Below are positions 51,837-62,700 of a stretch of 64,000 nt of DNA, one piece after another (positions within the stretch are counted from its first letter, which is position 1; every line of letters begins with the position of its first letter). Origin of the DNA: Maricaulis sp036231565 (GTDB taxonomy: Bacteria; Pseudomonadota; Alphaproteobacteria; Caulobacterales; Maricaulaceae). The position numbers and the translations under genes were made by a program. The stretch is taken from positions 77,534 through 141,533 of the forward strand of contig JAZAHA010000055.1 of NCBI GenBank assembly GCA_036231565.1. The letters run 5' to 3'. The notes beneath the pieces are model-generated. The model was not told where the DNA came from and made no database searches. It saw only the letters and a list, made by a program, of their open reading frames with translations.

Positions 51837-54800
51837 ATGAAGGCCTTTGAGTTCGACCACCACCTCATTGACTCCTATGCTCGGTTCTCCCGATCCTTTA
51901 GCACTATTCGCGCTGAAGATCTGGGTCTCGAAATCGGGCGGCAATACGATATTGGGCGGTTCTGGCCCGAATCGCTTCTGTCGCTAAACCCACTTTTCCT
52001 CTCGGGGCCCACGGTGGATGATCTCGTCGCGTCAGGTGACCTCAACGACGTCACCGGCAAGATCTTTCGGTTCGGGGAAACACCGCTTCGGTTTCACCGC
52101 CATCAGGCCCAAGCCATCGCCAAAGCGCGTGCAGGTCAGAGCTTCGTGGTGACGACCGGAACTGGCTCGGGGAAATCACTCTGCTTCTTTGTGCCGATCG
52201 TCGATGCCATCGTGCAGGCCCGTAAGGCCGGGCGGCCGCGCAAGACGAGGGCGATCATCGTCTATCCGATGAACGCACTCGCGAACAGCCAGATCAAAGA
52301 GATCGAGAAGTTCATCTCGCAGTCGGGTCTGCCCGAAGACCAGAAGCCCATCGTGCGGCGCTACACCGGCCAGGAAAGCAAAGAAGAGCGCCAGCGGATC
52401 GCCGAGAACCCGCCAGATATTCTGCTCACGAACTTCATGATGGCGGAGCTTCTATTGACCCGCCAGGACGAGCTGGACACCAGGGTCATCGACAACGCCA
52501 ACGGACTCGAATTCATTGTTCTTGACGAGTTACATACTTACCGAGGTCGCCAAGGTGCGGATGTGGCGATCCTTGTCCGGCGACTGCGGAACCGTTGTGC
52601 GCCAGACAAGGCTCCGGTCTGTATCGGAACCTCGGCCACCATGGCCAGCGAAGGATCGGATGCGGGCCGAGTCAAAGCCGTCGCCGATGTTGCTTCCCGC
52701 CTGTTCGGGACCATGATCGGCCCCGAGGCGGTCATCGACGAGTCTCTCCAGCGAGCTACGGACGATACGCTGAAACTCCAAGATATCCGGCCAAAACTCG
52801 CGCAGGTTATCGAGAAGAATTTACCCGAAACGCTCACAGACGAGATGTTGCGGAGCCATCCGCTGGCGGTTTGGGCTGAGCTCGCAATCGGTCTCGAAGA
52901 CGGTCAGGAACTCAAACGCAAGAAACCGATCCCGTTCGGAGAAGCGGTCGAACTGTTGTCACAGGATGCCGGTGTCGATGCAGAAACATGCCGGGCCGCT
53001 CTTGAACGATTTCTGACCAGAGTCAGCTTGCCTGAGACGGAACGCGGCGGATCGGGAACAGCGGCTTTTCTTGCCTTCAAGCTTCATCGGTTCATCTCCG
53101 GCGCAGGAGAGATTTTCGCGACCCTGACCGAGCGCCCCCGGCGGGTTCTGTTCGAGGGGCAGCTCGAAGACCCTCATGCGCCTGGTCACCGTCTCTATCC
53201 GACACGGTTCTGTCGGGAGTGCGGTCATGAGGTGCATGTCGTCACAAGGATCGAGGACGCGGATGGAATCCGCTTCCTGCCTCGAAATATCGACGACACG
53301 CCAATCGACGATCAGGATGGCGATGTTGCGGGATATCTGACGCCGACCGGTGACGGAGATCCCGACTACGCTTTCACTGGAGAGATCGAAACCTACCCGG
53401 AAGACTGGCGCGAAGAACGCAACGGCATCGAGCGTCTTCGCTCGAACCGGAAAGGCCGGATGCCGGAGATGATAACGGCGAGTCCGGATGGGCGGCACAG
53501 CCGGTCTGGTGCGAGCTTTTGGTTTATCCCAGGCCGGTTCGGCTTCTGCCCCTGCTGCCTCGATCAGCCGCATCCCAGCATGCGGGAACGCAGCAAACTT
53601 GCTGGTCTTTCGGGCGAAGGCCGAAGCTCGGCCACCACACTGCTCGTCTCGACCGCGCTCGAGTGGATGAACGGTGACGACAGCGGGGTCCCCTCGAAGA
53701 AGCGCAAGCTCCTCGGCTTTACCGACAACCGGCAGGACGCTGCGTTGCAGGCAGGGCACTTCAACGATTTTCTCTTCGTCAGCCTCCTTCGCGGGGCAAT
53801 TCTCCGGGCTGTCCTCGATGCCGGCGACAATGGAATGACCGAAGACGAGTTTGGCCTGCGCGTGGTCAAGGCACTCGGCTTCACCGCATCGAACAAGGAT
53901 TCACGAATCCACTGGATGCTGGACCCTGAGGGGGGTGCCGTCGTTCGGGAAGACGCCCAGCGCGCGTTGGCCAAAGTTCTCGCGCATCGCGTCTGGACCG
54001 ACTTGCGCAGAGGGTGGCGCTATACAAATCCCAGCCTCTCGGTACTCAAACTCATCGATGTAGAGTTCGTCGGGCTCGATGACATCGCCGCCGATGGAGA
54101 GAACTTGGGCGCCGTGCTGCCTGGTCTTGGAGCCCTCAACACAAAAGCGCGAAAGAAGGTGCTCCGGGAAATTCTCGGGGCGATGCTCGAGGGACTGGCG
54201 GTCAGCACCGAGGCGCTCGATCTGACGGTTCTCGATACCATCGCCCAAAAATCCCGGAACCTTCTTCGAGATCCATGGGCAATCGATCAGAAGGAGACGC
54301 CCAGGAGCAGAACGACGCTGTTTCTGCAGGCGCCTGGCAAGGATCGGGTCAGCCTGCGGGAAGAGCAGACCATTATCCGTGGGGGGCATAACTCCCGTAT
54401 CGGTCGGCTCATCAACCGCAAGAGTGTCATCGGAACGAAGCTCAACAAGACCGACTACCTGACCGTTATGACCGGCCTGATGGAACTTCTGGCCCGCGAA
54501 GGACTTGTTTCCCGCGTCGAGATCGAGGCCGATCTCCACGGCTGGCGCCTCTCGCCGTCAGCGGTCCGTTTGATACCCGGCGAAGCGATCCGCAGCGGCG
54601 AGGCCCAGGGGAACCAGTACTTCCACGACCACTATCATGCCATCGCTCTCGACTTGGAACGACGGGGCCAGAGCACCTATTGGGGCCTCGAAGGTCGCGA
54701 GCATACGGCTCAGGTTTCGCAAAAGCAGCGGGAATGGCGGGAATGGCGTTTCCGTTTCGAAGACGACGATCAGGCAAAGCTCGAGGAGAATGTCGCTGAA

Positions 54801-57011
54801 ATCAAAGCGGGTGGCGAATCCGATCAGTTCCTGCCGGCTCTCTTTTGCTCGCCGACGATGGAACTCGGCGTCGACATTTCGGCTCTGAACGCCGTCTATC
54901 TGCGAAACGTGCCACCGACCCCAGCCAACTATGCTCAGCGTGCCGGTCGCGCCGGACGGTCGGGTCAGGCTGCCATCATCGTGACCTATTGCGCCGCCCA
55001 GTCGCCACACGATCAGTATTTCTTCGAACGACGTAACGACATGGTGGCCGGTGTCGTGCGCCCCCCGGCACTGGACATCACCAACGAAGAATTGGTGCGC
55101 TCGCATCTGCACGCCGTCTGGCTCGCCGAGGCGAAGCTGGCGCTCTCCCCGGACATTCCGGAGATCCTCGACCTCGGCATGGCAAACTATCCACTGAAGC
55201 AGGAAGTGCTCGACGTCATAAACCAGCCCAGTCTCGTGGTTTCAGCATGTGCTCCTATGAAGCGGGTGCTCGATCAGATTCTTGCTGCGGTGTCAGGGCG
55301 CAAACCGTCATGGATGGGGGGTCCGGACGACTTCGTGCTCGAGGTTGCCAGACAGGCACCGCAAGAGTTCGATCGCGCCTTCGACCGCTGGCGGGAACTG
55401 TACAATTCTGCCCGAACCCAGTTGAGGGAAGCCAATGCTCGCTCCGAAATCGCCGGACTTTCTGGCGCGGACCGACGCAAGATCAAGGCCGCGCAGATGC
55501 AGGCGAGCGACCAGATCGCCATCCTCGAACGAGGTGGTGAGTCGAGCGGGTCGGATTTCTATTCCTATCGCTATCTTGCGACTGAGGGCTTCCTGCCGGG
55601 CTACAATTTCCCCCGCCTGCCGCTCTACGCCTTCATTCCGGGCGAGGGCAAAACCGGCTCCTTCCTCCAGCGCGCCCGCTTCCTGGCGATTTCGGAATTC
55701 GGACCGCGCAGCCTGATTTATCACGAAGGCCGTGCCTATCGGGTCATGAAGGCGAAGCTGCCGCCGGAAGTCCGCACCGGCGATGGGTCGGAACTGGCGA
55801 CGAAGGACATCTACATTTGTCCAAACTGTGGCGCCTGCCATGAAGGTGAGGTCGACCGATGCCATGCCTGTGATGCGCCAATGGCTGGCGAAGTCCCGGT
55901 GAAGCGCACGCTCCGCATCGACAATGTCGAAGCTGCGCCCGCCGACAGGATCACCGCGAATGATGAGGAACGGGTCCGTCAGGGTTTCGACATCCAGACC
56001 GTTTTCTCCTGGCCGAAACGGGATGGCCGGGTACAGATCACCGAGGCCGATTTCCGTTGCGGCGAGACCTCCATCCTCGCCCTTCAGTATGCCAACAGCG
56101 CCGAGATCAGCCGGATCAACAAGGGGCTGAAGCGGCGCAAGAATCAGACCGTCTTCGGCTTCCACATCGACCCACGGAGCGGCTACTGGGCCAAGTCCGA
56201 AGAGGAGGGTCCGGAGGTTGATGTGCCGCCGGACGTCGTCAGGCCGGTTCGGATCGTTCCGATTGTGCGTGACCGCAAGAATGCGCTCCTGCTCCGCTTC
56301 CGCGAACCGGAAGCCTATGCTCCCGAGACCATCGCGACCGTGCAACACGCCCTTATGCGCGGGATCGAGGTCGTGTTCCAGTTGGAGGAAGGTGAGATTC
56401 TCGGCGAGCCGCTCCCAGCCCGCGACAATCGCCGATCCATTCTGGCCTATGAAGCCACAGAGGGCGGAGCTGGAGTGCTGAGCCGACTGGTGGAGGAGCC
56501 GGAGGCATTAGGAAAAGTGGCGCGAGAGGCACTGACCCTGATGCATTTCGACGGGGTCGATGAAGCAATCACCGCGGGTGACGTCAATCTCCTGGTGAAC
56601 CGGGATGGTGAGGCTTGCGTCCGCGGCTGTTATCGTTGCTTGCTCTCCTATTTCAACCAACCCGACCATGAACTGATCGACCGCACGAGCATCGAGGCGA
56701 AACAGATGCTGATCGATTTGGCCCGAGGTCAAGTCGTTCTGGCGGCTACTCCGTCGCGATCGAACGAAAGCGGAGGATGGGAAGCCGCCCTGAGGGATGC
56801 AGGGATCCCGGCGCCCGACGCCACACCCGTCAGTTTCGGCGATAAAGAAATGCCCTTCGTTTGGCGCAGCCATTTTGTCGCTGCAGCGACGTCTCCGTTG
56901 AGCGGTGCGGCACTTGATATCGCCGAAGCTAAAGGTTGGACACTGTTCGAGTTATCAGAAACGAGCGCTCCGGCTGTACCCGACGCAATGATTTCGATGT
57001 TCAAGGATTGA
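51837..57011 (+). CDS. DEAD/DEAH helicase with DUF1998 region (DrmA-DrmB fusion-like)
   Basis: 1724 aa. RecA-like helicase halves: Walker A GTGSGKS (108-114), DEXH box DELH (230-233), GTSATM, and motif VI QRAGRAGR (1034-1041) preceded by SPTMELGVDIS. Between the helicase lobes is a cysteine-containing insertion (CRECGHEV, CPCC). The second part carries a zinc ribbon (CPNCGAC ... CHAC, about 1328-1345) and a DUF1998-type box CVRGCYRC (C1594, C1598, C1601). In DISARM, DrmA (helicase) and DrmB (DUF1998) are two proteins; here both are in one chain, also recalling DruE of Druantia. GAGGTAG precedes the ATG. First of three genes with 3-4 bp gaps. Confidence 0.85.
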   Translation: MKAFEFDHHLIDSYARFSRSFSTIRAEDLGLEIGRQYDIGRFWPESLLSLNPLFLSGPTVDDLVASGDLNDVTGKIFRFGETPLRFHRHQAQAIAKARAGQSFVVTTGTGSGKSLCFFVPIVDAIVQARKAGRPRKTRAIIVYPMNALANSQIKEIEKFISQSGLPEDQKPIVRRYTGQESKEERQRIAENPPDILLTNFMMAELLLTRQDELDTRVIDNANGLEFIVLDELHTYRGRQGADVAILVRRLRNRCAPDKAPVCIGTSATMASEGSDAGRVKAVADVASRLFGTMIGPEAVIDESLQRATDDTLKLQDIRPKLAQVIEKNLPETLTDEMLRSHPLAVWAELAIGLEDGQELKRKKPIPFGEAVELLSQDAGVDAETCRAALERFLTRVSLPETERGGSGTAAFLAFKLHRFISGAGEIFATLTERPRRVLFEGQLEDPHAPGHRLYPTRFCRECGHEVHVVTRIEDADGIRFLPRNIDDTPIDDQDGDVAGYLTPTGDGDPDYAFTGEIETYPEDWREERNGIERLRSNRKGRMPEMITASPDGRHSRSGASFWFIPGRFGFCPCCLDQPHPSMRERSKLAGLSGEGRSSATTLLVSTALEWMNGDDSGVPSKKRKLLGFTDNRQDAALQAGHFNDFLFVSLLRGAILRAVLDAGDNGMTEDEFGLRVVKALGFTASNKDSRIHWMLDPEGGAVVREDAQRALAKVLAHRVWTDLRRGWRYTNPSLSVLKLIDVEFVGLDDIAADGENLGAVLPGLGALNTKARKKVLREILGAMLEGLAVSTEALDLTVLDTIAQKSRNLLRDPWAIDQKETPRSRTTLFLQAPGKDRVSLREEQTIIRGGHNSRIGRLINRKSVIGTKLNKTDYLTVMTGLMELLAREGLVSRVEIEADLHGWRLSPSAVRLIPGEAIRSGEAQGNQYFHDHYHAIALDLERRGQSTYWGLEGREHTAQVSQKQREWREWRFRFEDDDQAKLEENVAEIKAGGESDQFLPALFCSPTMELGVDISALNAVYLRNVPPTPANYAQRAGRAGRSGQAAIIVTYCAAQSPHDQYFFERRNDMVAGVVRPPALDITNEELVRSHLHAVWLAEAKLALSPDIPEILDLGMANYPLKQEVLDVINQPSLVVSACAPMKRVLDQILAAVSGRKPSWMGGPDDFVLEVARQAPQEFDRAFDRWRELYNSARTQLREANARSEIAGLSGADRRKIKAAQMQASDQIAILERGGESSGSDFYSYRYLATEGFLPGYNFPRLPLYAFIPGEGKTGSFLQRARFLAISEFGPRSLIYHEGRAYRVMKAKLPPEVRTGDGSELATKDIYICPNCGACHEGEVDRCHACDAPMAGEVPVKRTLRIDNVEAAPADRITANDEERVRQGFDIQTVFSWPKRDGRVQITEADFRCGETSILALQYANSAEISRINKGLKRRKNQTVFGFHIDPRSGYWAKSEEEGPEVDVPPDVVRPVRIVPIVRDRKNALLLRFREPEAYAPETIATVQHALMRGIEVVFQLEEGEILGEPLPARDNRRSILAYEATEGGAGVLSRLVEEPEALGKVAREALTLMHFDGVDEAITAGDVNLLVNRDGEACVRGCYRCLLSYFNQPDHELIDRTSIEAKQMLIDLARGQVVLAATPSRSNESGGWEAALRDAGIPAPDATPVSFGDKEMPFVWRSHFVAAATSPLSGAALDIAEAKGWTLFELSETSAPAVPDAMISMFKD

Positions 57012-57015
57012 TTTA

Positions 57016-59781
57016 ATGACCGTGAGTTTCGCCCCTGGAGATCTTGTGCGCGCCCGAGGACGCGAATGGGTTGCCTTGCCTTCCCCGCGCGAAGACATCC
57101 TGGCGCTCCGCCCCCTTTCAGGAAGCGAAAACGACACGGTCATTCTTGATCCCACTCTGGAATTGTCCCCGGTCGCCGCGGCCCGCTTCGACCTGTCGGC
57201 TGATGCTGCAACAACCGTCCAATCGAAGGCAGCGCTGTTGGCGGACGCAATGCGTCTTGCACTCCGGCGTGGCGCTGGCCCCTTCCGTTCCGCTGCGCAG
57301 CTAGCCTTCGAGCCGAGGACCTACCAACTCGTTCCTTTGCTGATGGCCCTTCGCTTGCAGGTACCACGTTTGCTGATCGCGGACGACGTGGGGATCGGGA
57401 AGACAATCGAGGCGGGCCTTATACTGCGTGAAATGATGGACCGGGGCGAGGTAGATGCCTTCTCGGTGCTCTGCCCTCCGCATCTCGTCGAGCAATGGGT
57501 GCTGGAACTTAAGTCTCGGTTCGGGATCGAGGCTGTAGCCGTCACTTCCGGCAGCGCCGCCCGTCTGGAACGAGGCCTTCCGCTCGCGCAGACGCTCTTC
57601 GACGCCTATCCCTACACCGTCGTCAGCCTCGACTACATCAAGGCGGAAAAGCGTCGCGAGGGATTTGCCCGGGCCTGCCCGGATTTTGTGATCGTTGACG
57701 AAGCGCATGCTTGTGTGGGTACCCACAAGGGCAAACAGCAGCGTTTCGAACTGCTCTCCGGGCTAGCGCGGGATCCTGATCGGCGACTGATCCTGCTGAC
57801 GGCCACCCCGCACTCTGGGGACGAGGAAGCCTTTGGCAGGCTGCTGTCCCTGATCGATCAATCCTTCGGATCGATGCACTTTGACGACGCGCGCTACCGT
57901 GAGCGCCTCGCTCGGCATTTCGTCCAGCGTCGGCGCATCGATCTGGTCGACGGAGAATGGCACGAGGATCGTGCTTTTCCGAAGCACGAAACGACCGAGT
58001 TTCCCTACCGTCTATCGCAGGATCATCTCGATTTTCAGGAAGCCGTGCTCGACTACTGCCTTGGCGTTGTCTCCCGGGCCGGGACCGGTCAGCGCGAGCG
58101 GCGGCTTGCCTTCTGGGGCACGCTCGCGCTGATGCGCTGTGTTGGGTCTTCTCCCGCAGCGGCCCTGAGTGCCCTGCGGAATCGTTTGTCCAATGAGGCT
58201 GAGCGTCTCGAGCCTCAGATCTACGATGAGGATGGCGATGACGAAGACGCCGTGGATATCGAGCCGAGCACGGTGTTCGATGCCGATCCGGCACTTCTCG
58301 CTCTGGTGACGCAAGCTGAAGAGCTGCTCCCCAAACCCGACCCGAAGCTCGCGGCCCTTATTGATGCCCTGAAACCGCTCATCAAGAAGGGGGCAAACCC
58401 GGTCGTCTTCTGCCGCTATCTGGCCACGGCCGAGCATGTCCGCGATGCGTTGCGCAAGGCTTTCCCGAAGCTGGTCGTCGAAGCGGTGACCGGCGTTCTG
58501 ACCCCGGATGAACGCCGCGATCGTGTGGCCGACATGGCGCCCGCCGACGATGAAAAGGAAACTCAGCGCATCCTCGTTGCCACCGACTGCCTGTCAGAGG
58601 GCATCAACCTGCAGCAGCTGTTTGACGCGGTCATCCATTACGACCTGTCATGGAACCCGACGCGGCATCAGCAGCGGGAAGGCCGTGTGGATCGCTTTGG
58701 CCAACCGGCCGAACTTGTCCGGTCGATCATGATGTTCTCGCCGGACAGCGCCATTGACGGCGCCGTGCTGGAGGTGATCCTCCGCAAGGCCGAGGAAATC
58801 CGCAAAGCGACGGGTGTGACCGTTCCACTTCCAGATGAGCGCGGCCCGGTTACAGATGCCCTGATGGCATCGATGATGCTGCGTCGGGGCGGAGCCCAGC
58901 AGCTTTCTCTCGACCTGCGCCTTGATGATGGCACGAAGGCGGTGGAGGCGCGCTGGCGCGACGTCGCGGAAAACGAAAAGAAATCCCGCGCCCGTTTTGC
59001 TCAGAACGCGATGAAGCCGCAGGAGGTCGCCCCGGAATGGGAGAAAGTGCAGACCCTGCTTGGCTCACCAACTGATGTGAAGCTGTTCATCGAGCGAGCG
59101 ATGTCCCGCTTTGGGGTTCCGCTGGAACCTAGGAAATCCCTGTTGCTTGCCCACGTTCACGCGCTGGACGGAGGGCTTAAGGAGCGGCTGGGTGAACGCG
59201 GCATGACAGGCTCGGTCCGCCTCGCGATGGCGGAACCGGCGCCATCGGGCACCTCGCTTTTGACCCGGACGCATCCTCTGACGGCAACGCTGGCCGAGGC
59301 GCTAGTCGAGGCTTCCCTCGACCCTGAAACTCTGACGGGATTGGGCATCGGACGGGTCGGAGCCTGGCCGACGATGGCGGTTCAGAAAGTGACCCGTCTT
59401 GCCCTTCTGCGGATCCGGTTCAAGCTGACCGTTCATGCGCGAAAGGAGCGGCTTCTGCTCGCCGAAGAGGCGGCCCTTGTCGCACTTCAGGGCGACGAGA
59501 TCATTGCAGCGGGCGATTCCGCGCGCGACCTTCTGAACACACCTGCCACGGCCGATCTGGCGCCCTCGGCAAGGGACAGATTCATAGCGAAGGCCAGGGA
59601 GGAATTACCGGGCCTGCTCGACGGGCCCTTGATCGAATTCATTCGGTCGCGAGCCGAGGACCTCATGCAGGACCATGCGCGTCTGCGCGCCGCTGCAGGA
59701 TCTGCATCGCGCGTCACCGTGGAGGCCGTTACTCCCCCCGATGTGATCGGCCTCTTCGTCCTGATGCCGGGCGAGGTGTAA
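57016..59781 (+). CDS. SNF2-type helicase (DrmD-like)
   Basis: 921 aa. Swi2/Snf2-related ATPase: Walker A DVGIGKTIEAG (G126-T130 region), DEAH (228-231), TATPHSG, then helicase C-terminal lobe with ATDCLSEGINLQQL and the motif VI arginines in HQQREGRVDRFGQ (about 551-563). This matches DrmD, the SNF2 helicase of class 1 DISARM, and RapA-like remodelers. Four bases separate it from the upstream helicase gene, and three bases from the methylase gene, so the three proteins are likely made as one set. Confidence 0.85.
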   Translation: MTVSFAPGDLVRARGREWVALPSPREDILALRPLSGSENDTVILDPTLELSPVAAARFDLSADAATTVQSKAALLADAMRLALRRGAGPFRSAAQLAFEPRTYQLVPLLMALRLQVPRLLIADDVGIGKTIEAGLILREMMDRGEVDAFSVLCPPHLVEQWVLELKSRFGIEAVAVTSGSAARLERGLPLAQTLFDAYPYTVVSLDYIKAEKRREGFARACPDFVIVDEAHACVGTHKGKQQRFELLSGLARDPDRRLILLTATPHSGDEEAFGRLLSLIDQSFGSMHFDDARYRERLARHFVQRRRIDLVDGEWHEDRAFPKHETTEFPYRLSQDHLDFQEAVLDYCLGVVSRAGTGQRERRLAFWGTLALMRCVGSSPAAALSALRNRLSNEAERLEPQIYDEDGDDEDAVDIEPSTVFDADPALLALVTQAEELLPKPDPKLAALIDALKPLIKKGANPVVFCRYLATAEHVRDALRKAFPKLVVEAVTGVLTPDERRDRVADMAPADDEKETQRILVATDCLSEGINLQQLFDAVIHYDLSWNPTRHQQREGRVDRFGQPAELVRSIMMFSPDSAIDGAVLEVILRKAEEIRKATGVTVPLPDERGPVTDALMASMMLRRGGAQQLSLDLRLDDGTKAVEARWRDVAENEKKSRARFAQNAMKPQEVAPEWEKVQTLLGSPTDVKLFIERAMSRFGVPLEPRKSLLLAHVHALDGGLKERLGERGMTGSVRLAMAEPAPSGTSLLTRTHPLTATLAEALVEASLDPETLTGLGIGRVGAWPTMAVQKVTRLALLRIRFKLTVHARKERLLLAEEAALVALQGDEIIAAGDSARDLLNTPATADLAPSARDRFIAKAREELPGLLDGPLIEFIRSRAEDLMQDHARLRAAAGSASRVTVEAVTPPDVIGLFVLMPGEV

Positions 59782-59784
59782 GCG

Positions 59785-62700
59785 ATGGCCCGCAAACCCA
59801 TAACCGACATGTCGGCCTGGCCCTCGCTGAGCCTTGAGGGCAACTTGATCGCGCCGGCCATGGTCGCGCAGATCTCCGAGCCGAAAGACGATGCCGAGAC
59901 GCGAGAGAGCTACGGCATCCGTAAGGGGCTGACGATCCGCGAAGAAATCGCAACCGCTTTCCGTGTCGGTCAGTCGCACTTCGATGCCTTCACAAAGCTC
60001 GAAAACCCTTCGGTCGAAGCCACCCGGCGCTTTATCCGGGATTTTCTGAAGGAAACCTTCGGCTTCGACGATCTTTCCGCGGCGGATGGAGTACTGTCTT
60101 TCCTTGGGGGCGGTCGGGTTCCTATCGTGGTCGTGCCGCCAGCCGAGGAGAGACTGGACCGGCGCAGCCCGACCCTTTCAACTGATCGTTCCCGCTCGCC
60201 AGTCTATGCACTGCAGGACTACCTGAACGAACACGACGATGCGCTCTGGGGGCTTGTCACCAACGGCACCTTGATCCGCCTCATGCGGGACAATGCTTCG
60301 CTTACCCGTCCGGCCTACATCGAGGCCGACCTCGCGCAAATCTTCACGAATGAGGACGCCGCCTCATTCGCCATACTGTGGCTGATGATCCATCGCAGCC
60401 GCTTTGGCGCGGAGGGCGCACCCGCGACGGACTGCGCCCTTGAACGCTGGCGCGAGGCGGGAGCTCGCGAGGGGGAAGCCGCTAGAGACCGCCTTGCCGA
60501 TCAGGTCCAGACAGCGCTCAAGGTGCTCGGCTCCGGCTTCCTCGAGGCCAACCCGGAACTTGGCCACCGGTTGAGATCAGGCGAGATTAACCTGACCGAC
60601 TGGTTCAACGAGCTTCTCCGCCTCGTCTATCGCCTCATCTTCCTGATGGTGGCCGAAGACCGCAATCTCCTGCACCCGGACACGGCCCGCACGGAGGCCC
60701 GCAAGCTCTACGCCGAAGGCTACGGCCTCGCTGCGCTCCGTGCCCAATGCTTTCGCGCCACGACATGGGACAGGCATCACGACCGCTACGAGGGCCTCAA
60801 GGTTGTCTTCCGCGCGCTTGCCCGGGGTGAGCCGAAGCTGGGCCTGCCTGCACTCGGAGGCCTGTTCGCGCACGGGCAACTGCCCTCGCTGGAGGAAGCC
60901 CATCTACGCAACCGGGCCTTCATGGAGGCCGTCTACCGCCTTTCCTGGCTCGCCGACAAGACTGGCATGGTCCCCGTCAACTGGCGTGCAATGGAGACCG
61001 AGGAGCTGGGGTCGGTCTATGAGTCCCTCCTCGAGCTTCAGCCCCAGCTGGGCGATGACGGTCGGAGCCTAATCTTTGCTTCCGACGCCGCCGAGCAGAA
61101 GGGCAACCAGCGCAAGACCACCGGTTCCTACTACACGCCCGACAGCCTCGTTCAGGCGCTCCTCGACACCGCGCTCGACCCGGTGCTGGACAAGACCGAG
61201 GCCGAAGCGGACGATCCGGAACAGGCGCTCCTGAAGCTCTCGGTCATCGACCCGGCCTGTGGGTCCGGCCACTTTCTGCTGGCCGCCGCCCGGCGCATAG
61301 CCACCCGTCTCGCCCGCATCCGGGCCGAGGGCACACCGTCGCTGGCCGATTTCCGCCACGCGCTGCGCGATGTCGCCCGGTCCTGCCTCCATGGCGTTGA
61401 CCGCAATCCGATGGCGGTGGAGCTAACCAAGGTCGCGCTCTGGATCGAGACGGTGGACCCAGGCCTGCCGCTTGGCTTCTTCGACGCGCAGATCCGTTGT
61501 GGTGACGCGCTACTTGGTGTCTTCGACCTGAAGGTGCTGGAGGACGGCATCCCCGAGGCCGCCTACAAGCCGCTCACTGGCGACGATAAGGAGGTGGCAC
61601 GGCATTACGCGAGCAAGAACAAGCGCGAGAAGGCCGAGCGGGACCGCATCGCCGATGGCTTCGGCTTCAACCGCGCACACGACCTCATGCGTGACTTCGA
61701 GGCGCTACGTTCCATGCCAGAGGACACGGTCGAACAGATCGAAGCCAAATCGGTGAAACTGCGTGCCCTGACGGCACAAGGCGCAGGCGCCTGGCAGCTT
61801 GAGACGGCCTGCGACCTTTACGTTTCGGCTTTCTTGCTGCCGAAGATTAAGGGTGGCCCTCACGCGGGGCCGGACGGGATGCCGCGACGGGGTGCGGAGA
61901 CGGTGCCGACCTCGGGCACCGTCTGGGAGTGGCTGCGAGGCGTGCAACCCTTTGGGCCACTATTCGGTGCTGCGGTTGACGTAGCGCGCAGCGCGCGCGC
62001 GTTCCACTGGCCGCTCGAGTTCCCTAATGTTATGCAGCGCGGTGGCTTCGATGTAGTGTTAGGCAACCCGCCTTGGGAAGTTATCCAGTTCAGTGACGCA
62101 GAATACTTTTCGGGCGTTGCGCCAGAGATTGCAGCTCTTCCCGGAGCAAGGAGAAAAAAGGCAATTGCAGACCTAGAAGTGATTAACCCCCCTCTATGGA
62201 TGAGGTATCGCTCTCTACTGAGAAGTGTCGAAGGCACAAAAGAATTCGTAAGATTTTCTGAACGATTTTCCCTGACTGCTTTTGGAAAGCTGAATCTATA
62301 TGCCTTGTTTGCTGAGCTTGCCGCAAATGTTGCAAACGGTGTCGGTCGCTCTGGCGTCATAGTCCAAAGCGGGATTGCGACAGACGATGGGAATAAGCAT
62401 TTCTTTGAACACTTGGTCTCAGATCGGCGGCTTGTATGCCTGTATGATTTCGAAAACAGGGAGAAGCTATTCCCAATCGATGGTCGTATGAAATTCGCAA
62501 TCCTTGTTTTGGGAAGAGATGTGCCGCAGGCTGATTTTGTTTTCTTCGCGACAAATACGAGCCACATAGGCGATCATGAGCGGCGCTTCCAGCTCTCAGC
62601 GGAAGATATCGAGCTGATCAATCCCAACACAAAAACTTGCCCAGTATTCAGGTCAACTACTGACGCTACACTTACAAAGCGTATTTATAAGCGAGCAGGG